Positions 1 through 11,336 are shown, counted from the stretch's first letter. The stretch is DNA of 64,000 bases from Labia minor (GCA_963082975.1 OY720349.1:45489962-45553961), one strand, 5' to 3'. Notes: generated by a model from the letters alone, not told the origin. Made by a program: numbers and translations.

Positions 1-127
1 GAAACTATTATAATAATACTAAGATAATAAGTAAGACTTTTCATATTTTATTTTAGAAAAAATTTTAATTGTTAATTATAATATTTTGATAAGTATACAA
101 ATTTACATATAATTATTTGTTTAAATA
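1..127. other. AT-rich flank
   Basis: Plain AT-rich sequence upstream of the first Helitron. Nothing else is seen. Confidence 0.5.
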
Positions 128-241
128 TCTATATATATAAAAAAAGGTTTTTGTCTGCACATTGCTCAGAATTTAAAAATTTTTGCATATCTTCGCGTTT
201 CATGACCTCTAGAATCCAAAAGTGACTTTAGAATTTTTCAC

Positions 242-242
<1 letters not shown>

Positions 243-280
<38 letters not shown>
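243..280 (+). repeat. (GTCT)n microsatellite in Helitron A
   Basis: About nine GTCT units in tandem, followed by a short conserved stretch (GGCTGAACCGATTT) that recurs in the Helitron 5' fragment near 60020. The arrangement resembles the GTCY tract of DINE-like elements. Confidence 0.9.
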
Positions 281-1944
281 CGGAAAATTACTATTTTATA
301 GACTCAGAATTGGCTGAACCGATTTCTTTGAAATTACATCACAATATTCTTATATACCCCTAGAGTAACATAGGCTATAAATTTTATTAATATCTTATCA
401 ATAACCGCAGAAATTAATTTTTTAAAGTTTATATAATTCTCCGTGTTGTTCATTCAAGAGCAGCTCGCGGCTCACTGCCGGCCTAGCGGAATCATTTCAA
501 ACAATGAATTATCATAGAGATTCCCAATCGAAGAATTATTATAATATTTCCCTTTTTATTTTAAATTCTAATATACAAATATCAATTCAATTAAATAATT
601 TATTCTAAAAGTTCTCAATTTAATTAAAATATTTATTAGATCATATTTTTATCTTAAATTATTTTTTATTTAATTGAATATTTCTTCTTTTCTATAATAT
701 ATATATAATAATATATAAATTTTATCATTGAATAATAAAAAAAAATATTATTTAACCTGAATTAAAATGACTGAATTATATTATCTTTGTTTTTTATTTT
801 AATTTAATTACTCTATTATTAATTACTAAATATATATATATTATATAAAAATTAAAATATGATGATATAAAGTTGTTTTAAATTTTTGACATTTTTAAAT
901 TGGGTATATTTTTTAAATTTATTAAAATGTCTTTTTTATTTATTATGTTTAAAAGATTCATTTTTATTATGTGATATTAATAAAAAATAACGATGCTCTG
1001 TGCAAGTCGAATCATGTTGCACATAATTAAATAACAATTGCCAAACAAAGAATATAATATTTTTTTAAATTCTTATATTTAAATATCATTTCAATTAAAT
1101 AATTTATTCTAAAAGGTCTCATTTTAATGCAATTTATAATTTTCTTCTAATTCAGATTTAGGACAAATCGTACAACATTATATCAAATCTCGCTAAGAAC
1201 ATTCAATATTTTTGTACACAAAATATTCAGAGTATTGGCTAAGCGTATCACTCACAATCAGTTTATATTGAAATTTATATAAATTAACAAAGTAAAAATT
1301 TTTATTTGTTTAAATTTTATTATAATGAATCAAAAAAAATTAAATATATAGATCACATGATTAAGAGAAGCAAAAAATTTAACAGAAAATAACTGTTGGA
1401 TGGAGGTCGGACATGACAGAAACTGTAAGCGATATCTTCATATTGCGACGAATAATTTTCAAATCCCCTAGCACCACAGAATTTAAGTTTCTTTTAAGGA
1501 AAATAACTATGATCTAAAAAAATTAATAAATGAACTTAATAATAAAAAAACAAATAAATCAATTAATTTAAATTAATACTATTAATGAATGTATATATTG
1601 ATAATTTATCTATAGTTTTATACCGTTAATTTTTATAAATTGTCTCAAGTCTCTATTTTTGCATTTTCTCAAGTTTCATTAAAATTAAAAATATTCAATA
1701 ATAATCTAGCAATGAAAATAAAATACCAAAATGTAATGATCAAGAAATATTATACTCTATTATAACATATACAATACTTATAAACTATAGGCGGAGGAAA
1801 TATTAGGAGATATCATTGCGGGTTCAGGCCAAATCGACCAACATTAATTAAGATATTTTCATTATGACAGATATTAGGAACAAAACCGCGAATTCAATAT
1901 TTCTGTTCACTAATTATTTGTAGACTTTAGTAATCTTCAGAAAT

Positions 1945-2185
1945 AGTTAGGGTTATAAAAGGGAAAAAGCTGCGATAGGCAGGGCACGTGGCAAGAATGG
2001 GAGAGGAAAAAGATATTGGTGGGAAGACCGATTGGAAAACGTCCGCTTGGAAAACCAATGACGCGTAGGAAGGGACGTAAGAGAGATGGAATAAGGGCTC
2101 AGGATAGGGACACTTGGAGAAATGTGGTTGTTGCGGCTAAGAACTTTAGAGTATCTTTGAGCCACATAGATAGAAAGATATAACA
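1945..2185 (+). pseudogene. non-LTR retrotransposon 3' end captured in Helitron A
   Basis: The + strand encodes a C-terminal reverse-transcriptase tail of the kind common in arthropod non-LTR elements (a WAGHVARMGEE-like stretch near 1975-2010), followed in other frames by the DRDTWRNV-like end. It is broken by stops and frameshifts. It ends in a short AGAT-rich tail, as do the copies at 22085, 37185 and 39490. The distance to the Helitron CTAG is about 230 bp, nearly the same as in the reversed Helitron at 43063, so both copies probably inherited one capture or nested insertion. It is non-functional. Confidence 0.7.
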
Positions 2186-2358
2186 AATACAATAATATTA
2201 ATATATATAATTAATTTACTGATTAAATTAAAATATATTTTTTAAATAAGAACACAAAAAGAAATGAATGTTTTATGTAATATACTGATTGAAACAAAAT
2301 GGATGAAAACCTTTTAATACTTTCAACCACCAAATACTATGTACAACTCGGGGGTACA

Positions 2359-2414
2359 GGGGGCGGAGCCCCCGTCTAGGTGTGAAGAGCGCCGAAGGCG
2401 CTCTGAGCAGCTAG
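2359..2414 (+). repeat. Helitron 3' terminus: two hairpins plus CTAG
   Basis: Two perfect short hairpins in tandem (2359-2373 and 2387-2403), then a 7-nt spacer and CTAG. In Helitrons the terminal hairpin acts as the replication terminator. The same block recurs at 20094-20154, 37739-37801 and, reversed, 43063-43125, with degraded versions at 28400-28470 and 51125-51170. Confidence 0.85.
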
Positions 2415-3084
2415 TATATATATAAAAATCAAAATATTAAAAATCTGATTAAATATTGAATTAATTAAGTTCCAAATATATTTCATATTTTTTTTAAGTC
2501 GTATTATAATGATAACAATAATTCTGAGGTATATTAATATTATATGTCCCATTCTCTCTCTAAAATATGATATGGGAATAAATTTTTATTAATTTTTTCT
2601 CTCCCTGAGTCCCTTTATTTCCTTGGCCGGCAGCTCTGTTTAATGAAGTGTTCTGGCCGTGAGGTGTCCCTTGGGACTCTGGTCCTAACGACCTCGCCTT
2701 CATTATCTCTTCACTCATATACGACCAAGAGATGGATCGAGATCCCCCAAACAGAATTAAAACTTGACCACTCGCCCAGCCCGTATCTCTATCCTATCGC
2801 CCCATATCCTCCGAAAAGGGTATCTTCTAAATTCGATATTAATTACCATTTTACCACAATTGGAAAAGTATCTTCAATAAAGTCTAACACAAATAATCAA
2901 TCACAATTTGATTGAAATTGAAATCAAAAATTTTCTTTTTTTTTAATTTATTCATAAATTATGCTTTTGTATTCATCTATTGATAATAATTTCAATAAAT
3001 CATTTTTATCACATTGATGGAATGAAGTGGAAATTATGTAAAATAACACTACACTTTTCACATAATATTTTTTGAAAAAATATT
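2415..3084. other. AT-rich spacer with GC-richer island 2590-2830
   Basis: Within AT-rich flanks, 2590-2830 is distinctly less AT-rich and holds no clear repeat boundary. A 90-codon open frame from 2643 has no recognisable domain and looks like chance. I cannot assign the island: unique sequence or an old, unrecognised element. Confidence 0.4.
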
Positions 3085-3086
3085 TA

Positions 3087-3556
3087 CGAGGGTGGTCTGA
3101 AAAGTTTCCGACCTGACCAAGAAAAACGGTGTTTTTCAATTTTTTTTTTGTTTTATTTTTCAAAATTCAAGATAATTGAGACCTGTACGATGTCAGCTGA
3201 ACGTGTACGAAATATTTTGCAAATCCATTTGAATATGGAAAGCTATGTGCAATGTGGGTGCCGCATTTCCTAACGTTAGATCAAAAATTGTTTCGAAAAA
3301 CCATTTCTAACGACAATTTGGCGCTGTAGGCGTAATCCAAACGAATTTTTGCGTCGATTCATAACTGTTGATGAGACTTAAATTAAATTAAATCAAATTT
3401 AATTAATTAATTAAATAATTTATAATTAAATTAATTAGAACACCGTTATAAGAAATGTATCAGTGTTGATGGAGATTATGTTGAAAAATATAGCAAAAAT
3501 AATATTGAAAACATCGTTTTTCTTGGTCAGGTCGGAAACTTTTCAGTCCACCCTCG
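3087..3556 (+). mobile_element. internally deleted mariner with TA duplication
   Basis: Inverted repeats of about 42 bp match almost perfectly: CGAGGGTGGTCTGAAAAGTT at 3087 and its complement ending at 3556. They are flanked by TA at 3085-3086 and 3557-3558. Inside, 3190-3375 translates in broken frames to a mariner-type transposase middle region (an NPNEFLRRFITVDE-like stretch near 3335-3375, around the first catalytic Asp). The DNA-binding N-terminus and the C-terminal catalytic part are missing, so this is a 470-bp non-autonomous derivative. Confidence 0.88.
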
Positions 3557-3558
3557 TA

Positions 3559-6500
3559 TATTTCTACTCTGAAAAATTCATTGATTTAATACCAATTTTT
3601 TATATTTTGAGTGGTGAAAAAATACAAATTAAATACATTATTAAGGGATTTTGGATTGTATCTATTAACCTATGATCCCATCTAATATAGATTACAATTA
3701 AATTAGAAAGTAAAAGAAAATGAATGTTTTAATAAGTTGATTGAAAGAAAATAAATGTAAAGATATTACATTCACTCATTCAAAGAAAACATTACATAAT
3801 AATAATAATTATAATTTTTTTAAATTTTTTGATCATTTGCATTTTGCATTTTCTAAATATTCAAGTAGAATATTAATCTTTCATTTATTGCAATTATTCT
3901 ACCTGAGATTTCGATCTCTCGACTTCAAGTTCAACACAATAATTATAATAAATCTGATAGTAAAACTGCATGACCCACAAACTTGTTAATTAATAATAAA
4001 CCAATAGAATTTTTAATAGTAAATAATTATTATTAATACTATATATTGTAATTTATTATTGTATTATAAAATCCTTTCAGAAATGAATTAAAATCGAGAT
4101 AGATTTCCCGAAAGAAATGTAATTCCTATGGTATTATTAAATTATTTTTTTTTTATATGCAGTATGGAAAATAAAATAAAGTCAGGTTTGAGTAAAGGGT
4201 GAGTGAAGGGGTTTAAGGGAGAACTTTAATAAAACATTGGGGGATTTCGTCATTCTACTACACCGAGTGGTTTTATTCACTTTAAATGTTGCCATAAAAA
4301 TTATAATAAAATTATTATATTCCGTCAGTTTTTTATAACCTCATTTTCATTTCTTTATAAGGATTACTGACTTTAATAGAATAAAATAAGATAACGGAGT
4401 TGTACTGAGGCAATCCTATACATATTTGATTAGATTTCGCCTTCAAAGTTGGTTTTTATTTTCTCCGATTTATTATTTAAAACTTTTTTTTTTTTTTTGA
4501 ATCACTTAAAATTGGATTTACATTATTTGTATTTTTTCTGCTTATAAAGTATAGATAATAAATTTATCGCCATTTAATTCCTATTTTTGTCCATTATTTT
4601 TTTTATACTAAAATTTATATCTTAAATATTCAATTTTTATTAATTTAATTCATTTTTAATCATATATTTTCATATTGAATAAATTAGTCTGAATAATATT
4701 CTGAAAACTTTCAAGGAGGTGAAAATTTAAAATCTAATTATTTATTTTTAAATAACTTAATTTATTGTTCGTTTTCAATCTAATTCTGTAAATCTAATTC
4801 TAATAGTTATTGAGAGTTTTCTCAGTTTCAAGCTGATCTTTAAGGGACCCAGTACTTTAAGTATTCTTTCATTAACTATTTTATCTTTTAGTGAACTATT
4901 ATATTCACAATATCTAGGAAAACTAATAGGTACTTTTTTAAAATATTTTTGTAAATAGATAATAATTTAAATCTCAGTTTTAATAATTTGTTTGTTCAAA
5001 AGGGTTTTAACCCTTTATTAATATCATATAATTAATGAATAAATCAAACAAAAATTTTAGTATCAGATGAGGGACAAAAAAAGTTGTGAAAAGAAATTCC
5101 CTAAAACCCGTGTCGATTTTCTGTTTAAACCGTTATTTTGCTTTAAATAATATTTCTCAAAATATTCGACGTTATATGATCACTTTTTATGCCATTGGTA
5201 TGATTTTATCTAATTTTTAAATAAAATAAAATTATTCTCAATTATGATTTTTTGAATTTTATTATTTTATCAAAATTTGATATTATTTTTCAACCAAGTC
5301 AGATATAATAGATTGAGAATTTTCACTTTTAATGAATAAATAAATAGATAAGCTTTTAGTTTTAACGAACATAGAAGGATTGGAAAGGGGAATGTTTATG
5401 ATTAGACTAACTGACACTTTTCCTCTTTCTTTATCTATTTATTAAAGTGTTTTAAATGAAAATTTGTTGTTGTTATGTAACGTTACAACTTGTTAATATA
5501 ATGTTCATTTTAAATTAAGTATCATCAACATCCCTTGACAAAAGGGTTCAAGATTGAGTTTGCGAGTTTGAAGTAGAATCCCGAGGGCGAGCGACACATG
5601 CATCTTTTAAAATTGTCATTCTCCGTTTAATCATAGGGAAATTAAGATTATTTCATAAATATTAAATTAATAACATGGAGAGAGTCAGACACAAAGAAAT
5701 TCAGACACTTACTTTTAACCAATGAGAAAATATTAATTATGTAATAAGGTTGTAATTATGTAATTATGTAATAAGGTTTAAAAATGATTATTTGTTAAAT
5801 AGAAAAACTTTAAATTGTAATATACATATTGTATTTTATGAGGCCCATATCTTTGAGATAGTAATACAGTTTTGTTTGATAACCGATTAGACTATTGATA
5901 TCTACGTCGGTATTTGTTAAATTTATCATTTCATAATGAATAGACTAATACCAGAGCCAAATGTTGAAATTTTTTCATCAAATTAATGGTTCTATTGATC
6001 TGTTCGCGAAACTCAACGACAATTTTATGGTCGTGACAATCGTTTATCAGGACAGCTAATCTGATTAACTGCATCACGTATACTCTAATTGATAATACGC
6101 AATTGACAACACTTGAAACTCAATTTCAAGTATTTATTGGTCAAATTGGCCGCAATTATTGCGAAAAATGTGTCAAAAATGAAAATCTAGATTCCACCAT
6201 CTCTACTCATCAAGTCAAAAAACATACCGGCATAAATTTATCTATTCAATAATATAAAAAATATTTTTCTTGTTTTAATTGAATTGAAATTTGTGAACTT
6301 CTAAACATTCCTGTTTAAATAAAACAATCTTCATATAATTGTATATGTAGTTATAATTAGTATTATTCTTCATAAGGGAGAGAGGCCCTAAATAGAGAAG
6401 AAATGTGTTATTTTGATCAAAAGTACGACGATGGACATATTAATATTTAAATTTTTAATAATTTAAAATCTAATTAAATTTTTTTTAAAGTAAAATTTCT

Positions 6501-6603
6501 ATGATTTTTTAATAAAATACAGAAATTTTTCAATAAATCCACGACAATCAAAAAAAATTTTTTACTACAATGTTACACTCCTATTTTTATATAAAATTAT
6601 ATA
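3559..6603. other. AT-rich stretch, mostly featureless
   Basis: No TIR pair, long ORF or recognisable gene. Poly-T runs, short direct repeats near 5735-5780 (GTAATTATGTAATAAGG-like) and a coding-like but broken patch at 5940-6240 (separate entry). Confidence 0.5.
5940..6240 (+). pseudogene. coding-like relic, unassigned (possibly transposase)
   Basis: Base composition is more balanced than in the flanks. One frame reads RETQRQFYGRDNRLSGQL (6005-6060) and continues after a stop into a longer stretch through about 6230. The pattern is loosely like the arginine-rich linker of Tc1-like transposases, but I cannot confirm it. Frames are interrupted and no ends were found. It could equally be another mobile-element protein. 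Confidence 0.3.
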
Positions 6604-6611
6604 AATATCAT

Positions 6612-7299
6612 CAGTGGCGTACCTAAGGGGGGGGGGGCGGAGGGTGCGGTCCGCACCGGGCGGCACTTATCTTGGGGCGGCATTTTTTATATTTATAGTT
6701 GTAAAAAGGAACTTATTCATTTCATATTTATTTTTTTTCTTTCTTGAATAATAAATGATTGTTATGATTATTATAAGTTTACTATTTGATTTATATAAAT
6801 TATGATTAACTATATGATTTCGAATATTATTCCTCGGTGTATTAAATGCATTTTAGTGTAAATTTTGAATTCTAATTCCAAGAACAGGATAATAATTTTA
6901 TTTTATTGTATTCATTAAAATTCGTTGAATTCGTAAACGCATCTTTAAGATTTTGTTTTTCAAAATTATCTTCGTTCTACAATGAGTCAATTAAGAATAC
7001 AAAATCTTGCAATATTGTCAATAGAACAGGAAATTACAAATAATATAAATTTTGAGAGCATTATACACGATTTTTCTAGTATGAAAGCTAGAAGAGTAAA
7101 TATTATATAAATATGTTTACGAGTGCATACAAATATGTGTAAAAAAATTTACTCTGTCTATTAATTAATATTGATTAAATAACTTAATAATTTATTTATG
7201 TGTATTAATTTATAAAAACCATTATTTGATTGACTTATAATAGAAAGGGCGGCAAACTGGAGATCGCCCCGGGCGGCAAAAGTTCTAGGTACGCCACTG
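6612..7299 (+). mobile_element. hAT deletion derivative with 8-bp TSD
   Basis: The left end CAGTGGCGTACCTAAGG and the right end (complement CAGTGGCGTACCTAGAA) form hAT-type TIRs. The flanks carry a perfect 8-bp TSD, AATATCAT, at 6604-6611 and 7300-7307. Both subterminal regions hold GGGCGGCA-like GC-rich motifs. The interior keeps a transposase C-terminal relic (separate entry) but lacks the rest, so the 688-bp element depends on a helper. Confidence 0.92.
6961..7110 (+). pseudogene. hAT transposase C-terminal remnant
   Basis: The frame from 6961 to the TAA at 7108 reads QNYLRSTMSQ (6961-6990), then an LAILSIEQEI stretch and INFESIIHDFSSMKARR. This is the usual ending of one large group of hAT transposases, in the dimerisation region after the catalytic Glu. 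Just upstream, another frame gives RFCFSKL, matching the conserved RSFSKL segment, so a frameshift separates the two. Everything N-terminal is gone. It is a relic inside a deleted hAT element, with no likely function. Confidence 0.75.
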
Positions 7300-7307
7300 A
7301 ATATCAT

Positions 7308-8353
7308 ATAAATAATAATATAAGAAAGATTTATAAAAAAAATTCCTTAAACGAATTTCATTCAATTAATATATTCAAATAAAATTTGATTTAAAATTAA
7401 TTAATCATTCATAATAAAAGAAGATTATCTATTGATGCAAAATCTTTCAGTCATCCACTCTCCACCCCATCCATCTCCCTCAATGCTTCGTTTTTTTTTG
7501 TCTTTTTCTTCGTCGTATAACTTCATTTGCCGACTATTCCAGTTTTAATTTAGTGTTAAAGTCGCACGGGTAGCAAGATAATAAAACACGTTTTAAAATG
7601 ACAATTCCCATGAAAATTAAATGACTCTAGAGGGCTGCACTAGAACTAGAGGAGAGGTATAGAGATCTCTATTGGAGAGAAAAAGAAGGAGCAAGCTTCG
7701 CTTTGACGTCGTCGTTGCGTTGTCTCAAAGGATTTTATTTAAAACACTTTTCATGTCGTGAAAAAGAACATTTCCAAAACCATTTTGCCCTTTCCTCTCT
7801 TTCTCTTTCCCTCTTAGATAAAAATAAAATAAAATTTGCACGAAAGTAGGAGTGGAAGTTGCCGCCCCCTTGGATTATAGCACACTCGGGGATTCATTCT
7901 CGACGTCGTAAGCGATGGACACGGATAGGCGCAAAAGTCACCTATTCAAATAAATATTAGATTATATTCAAAGGACAAGTCGGAAATTATCTATTAATAA
8001 ACTAAATATGGCTTAGGTGTGAAGATAGATGGATAAGAAGAAGAATATGAGGGGGGTGGGTGATTTTGAGAAAAAATCCTCCCTAGAGAACAACAAGTTC
8101 TTTTATATTGTTTTCTCGAAAGAATTATGGGGTCATAATCAACAGTTTTATTTCAATTATTTAAACAATTTACAGTTATATACTTACAAACTTATTTTTA
8201 CTGATTTCCATATGAATATATAGCAATATATGTATCTAAATTTAAATATTCAATCGGAAAGAAATCCACTAATAATTTAGAAATCGATCACTTTAAGTCC
8301 AGGAAAATATTTCTAGAAAAATTTTTATTCATGCCCCCCCGGTTCATCATATA
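7308..8353. other. spacer with single-copy-like island 7440-7960
   Basis: The stretch 7440-7960 is mixed-composition sequence with pyrimidine-rich then purine-rich tracts and CpG-containing motifs (GACGTCGTCG at 7705, CGACGTCGTAAGCG near 7905). No repeat ends and no credible ORF. It resembles the other islands in the window. The rest is AT-rich. Confidence 0.4.
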
Positions 8354-8826
8354 GCATAAAGCAGTGGTTCTTAAACTGTGGTCCGCGGACCCCTGGGGGT
8401 CCGCGAAGCCTTTACTGGGGGTCCGCGGTCCTCGGAAAAAAATCATCGTAAAAATATATACATATATAAATATTTAAAGTTCATTGTTTAACTATATCCT
8501 CCTAGAGAATTACGGCTATAATTTAATACTATTAATAATACTATTTTATTTTATTAAATTGATAATTATGTCAATTAATTTTTTGTGAATAAATAAACAT
8601 ATATAAAAAACTATATATAAAATTTGAATTTTCATCCATTCATTCATTTAAAATCATTTTTCGATTGTTCCTTTAAAATAACCCCTCTTAGGGGCTCGGA
8701 AGGGGAGGCATATAAGGGAATTTTCTTTCACTTTGTTATTGGGGAAAACCAGGGGAGGGGACAGTCTTACCCGGAAAAACCCAAATTGTCAGCGTCCACT
8801 CTGGGGTTTTAAACAGTTTTAAAGCA

Positions 8827-8939
8827 AATGTTAATTATAAGTTCATTTCTCAACGAGTTGTATCTTTAAATTATTTTTATTAATGTTAATTATAAGTTCA
8901 TTTCTCAACGAGTTGTATCTTTAAATTATTTTTATTAAT
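8827..8939 (+). repeat. tandem duplication in Buster 5' region
   Basis: A unit of about 55 bp, beginning GTTAATTATAAGTTCATTTC, occurs twice head to tail with essentially no differences. It lies in the non-coding leader between the left TIR and the transposase ORF. Confidence 0.9.
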
Positions 8940-9119
8940 TTAATTAATTATAATTAAATTATAGCTAATAATAGTTTATTATAGCTAATAATTTTTTTTA
9001 ATTTTTAGTGTAATTTGCATGATCATTATTTTATAAAAACACTAAACACATTTTGCAATTTCCCAGAAAGGCTGTTTTGAGAGTAAGTATAAGTTAGTTT
9101 TATGAATAAAAAATATTTA

Positions 9120-9411
9120 TTTTAATAATATTTTAGAATCAAATTACGAAATTAATAATATTTTAGAATCAAATTACGAAATTAATAATATTTTAGAATC
9201 AAATTACGAAATATATTTATTATATAAATTAATATTCATTTAAAATGATATTAAATCATTTATTTAAAATGATTTAAAACATTTATTAAAATGATTTAAA
9301 ACATTCATTTAAAATGATATTAAAACATTCATTTAAAATCATATTAAAACATAGCTAGTAAATAATAATTCGTTATATTTATATTATATTTATATTATAT
9401 TTATATTATTG
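9120..9411 (+). repeat. tandem repeat blocks upstream of Buster ORF
   Basis: Three successive blocks: a 30-bp unit (TAATATTTTAGAATCAAATT...) three times at 9122-9211; a looser ATTTAAAATGAT-type repeat at 9237-9345; and a TTTATATTATA repeat at 9374-9410. They directly precede the ORF and may hold its promoter. TATTGTAG at 9407-9414 could be a 3' splice site of a leader intron, but this is only inferred. Confidence 0.8.
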
Positions 9412-9441
9412 TAGTTCAATGTTAATAAATTACTCCATAAA

Positions 9442-11301
9442 ATGGATCGTTGGCTACAAACTGGTTCAACACAGAAACGGAAAGAATCAGATGATGAGGC
9501 ATCAACAGCAAACTCTACCAAGAAACGCAAAACTAGAAAATATTCGGATGATTATTTATCATTTCGATTTACTTATATTTGCAACAATGATGTGGAAAGA
9601 CCAGTCTGCGTTCTATGTCAGGAAAGTTTATCCAATGAAAGTATGAAACCTGCTAATCTCAGACGTCATTTACAAACAAAGCACAGCGAGCATGTTAGTA
9701 AGTCTATCGAATTTTTTAAAATGAAAAAAGAAGAACTTAATTCAAGTCAGAAATTGATGGTAAAGACGGGATCTGGTGGTATGAGTAAGAAAGCAGTAAT
9801 GGCATCATATGAAGTAGCTCTACTTATTGCTAAAGCAGGAAAGCCGCATAATATAGCAGAGCAATTAATTCTTCCTGCTACAAAAGTAATTACAAATATA
9901 ATGTTAGGAACTAAAGCAGCAAACGATATAAATTTGATTTCATTATCAAATGATACGGTTAAGAATAGGATTGAAGACATGTCATGTAATATAAAAGAAG
10001 AATTAATATCGAGAGTGCGCAAAAGTCACTATTACTCATTACAATTGGATGAAAGTACTGATGTCACTAATAATGCCAATTTGTTAGCTTTCATTAGATA
10101 TGAGTTTGAAAATCAAATACAAGAAGATGTATTGTTTTGTGATTCACTACCTTCACGAACGACAGCTAATGACATATTTAACAGTTTGAATAATTTTATA
10201 ACCGAAAATGAAATAGAGTGGCCAAAATGTGTTGGAATTTGCACTGATGGTGCTCGTGCAATGTCAGGTACAAGAACTGGATTGATTGCTCTTATTAAAA
10301 ATGTTGCGCCTCAGGTTGTTTGGAATCATTGCTGCATTCACAGAGAATCATTAGCAGCCAAAAATATGTCACCAGATTTGAAAAGAACATTAGACGAAGT
10401 AGTTAAAATTGTCAATTTCATTAAGGCTCGTCCACTTAATTCCAGAGTTTTTAAAATTTTGTGTGAGGAAATGGGTAGTCAACATACACATTTATTATTA
10501 CATACAGATGTACGTTGGTTGTCCCGCGGGAAAGTACTCATTCGCCTTTTTGAGCTTCGAGATGAAATACGATTGTTTTTAATAGATGCGCATTTTGAAC
10601 TGACCGAATGTTTCAATGATTTTATCTGGTTAGCTAAGGTGGCTTACTTGACTGATATTTTTACAAAATTGAACGAACTTAATTTGAGCCTGCAAGGTAC
10701 TGTTGTAAATATATTTAAAGTTGAAGATAAAATAGAAGCAATGATTAAAAAAATCGACTTGTGGTCGAAACGCATCCAGAACGGTGTATATGAGTCTTTT
10801 CCAACTCTCAATGATTTCATAGAAAGCTCCAGTGAAAAATTGCTTAATCAAACGCGTCAATTATTTGTTGAACATTTAATTACTTTGAAAAGCAACTTCA
10901 GGAAGTATTTTTCTACTCCTGATCCTTGCAATAACTGGATCAGAGATCCATTTAATATGGAAATTACAAATGCTAAACATTTATCTGCACCTGAACAAGA
11001 TATTCTCGTGGAATTATCATGTGATACAACTTATAAACTAAAATTTAACAAAACTGAATTGAGCAACTTTTGGTTACTTCTCAGGTCAGATTATCCTGCG
11101 CTTGCAAATAAAGCACTTCAACACTTGATTCCATTCTGCACAACATATTTATGCGAACAAGCTTTTTCGGTACTATTTTATATTAAGTCTAAATATAGAA
11201 ACAAATTAAATGTAGAGCCGGATCTTAGATTAAAAGTTTCCAATATTAAGCCAGATATTGAGATTCTTGTTTCAAGAAAACAACTGCATACATCTCATTA
11301 A
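9442..11301 (+). CDS. hAT (Buster-type) transposase, 619 aa, intact
   Basis: Predicted cut-and-paste transposase that would bind the element's ends and excise it. A basic N-terminus (KKRKTRK, residues 27-33) may be a nuclear signal. A BED-type zinc finger follows (Cys56, Cys59, His76, His81). The RNase-H-like catalytic core shows LQLDESTD (Asp203), CTDGARAMSG (Asp269) and the HCCIH Cys/His motif (296-300), with TDVRWLSRG at 355-363. The C-terminal dimerisation segment has LCEQAFS (Glu572, the expected third acidic residue) and IKSKYRNKL. All three acidic residues are present and the frame has no breaks. The relatives I recognise are the domesticated vertebrate ZBED5/FAM200-like proteins, derived from Buster hATs. 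The start was chosen at the first ATG of the frame (ATAAAATGG context); MDRWL is a usual N-terminus in this group. AATAAA at 11481 could be the polyadenylation signal. Confidence 0.95.
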   Translation: MDRWLQTGSTQKRKESDDEASTANSTKKRKTRKYSDDYLSFRFTYICNNDVERPVCVLCQESLSNESMKPANLRRHLQTKHSEHVSKSIEFFKMKKEELNSSQKLMVKTGSGGMSKKAVMASYEVALLIAKAGKPHNIAEQLILPATKVITNIMLGTKAANDINLISLSNDTVKNRIEDMSCNIKEELISRVRKSHYYSLQLDESTDVTNNANLLAFIRYEFENQIQEDVLFCDSLPSRTTANDIFNSLNNFITENEIEWPKCVGICTDGARAMSGTRTGLIALIKNVAPQVVWNHCCIHRESLAAKNMSPDLKRTLDEVVKIVNFIKARPLNSRVFKILCEEMGSQHTHLLLHTDVRWLSRGKVLIRLFELRDEIRLFLIDAHFELTECFNDFIWLAKVAYLTDIFTKLNELNLSLQGTVVNIFKVEDKIEAMIKKIDLWSKRIQNGVYESFPTLNDFIESSSEKLLNQTRQLFVEHLITLKSNFRKYFSTPDPCNNWIRDPFNMEITNAKHLSAPEQDILVELSCDTTYKLKFNKTELSNFWLLLRSDYPALANKALQHLIPFCTTYLCEQAFSVLFYIKSKYRNKLNVEPDLRLKVSNIKPDIEILVSRKQLHTSH

Positions 11302-11336
11302 ATATGTAAGTTATATTTAATGAGATAGATGCAGTT
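11282..11336 (+). repeat. 24-bp inverted repeat across the transposase stop codon
   Basis: The arms 11282-11305 and 11313-11336 pair with two adjacent mismatches around a 7-nt loop (GTAAGTT). The TAA stop (11299-11301) lies in the left arm. A transcript could form a strong hairpin at the end of the ORF. Its role is unknown, and it may simply be a local inverted duplication. Confidence 0.85.

Larger units (their letters stand above)
128..2414 (+). mobile_element. Helitron A, full-length non-autonomous copy
   Basis: The element starts with TC (128-129) after an A and ends with CTAG (2411-2414) before a T, the A^T target and ends of Helitrons. A perfect hairpin, 7-bp stem with GAA loop (2387-2403), lies 7 nt before CTAG. 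A second perfect hairpin, GGGGGC-GGA-GCCCCC (2359-2373), precedes it. About 115 nt from the 5' end is a (GTCT)n tract (243-280). No Rep/helicase ORF is present, so it is non-autonomous. The element at 43063-44812 shares its ends and long internal blocks, for example 1741-1890 matches 44110-44260 in reverse. It carries a retrotransposon 3' fragment at 1945-2185. Family assignment rests on structure only. Confidence 0.8.

Noticed and set aside
1953..2192. 79-codon minus-strand frame
   Set aside because: Antisense of the captured retrotransposon 3' end.
9747..10022. Open frame antisense to the transposase
   Set aside because: Shadow of the intact transposase ORF; composition explained by the sense strand.
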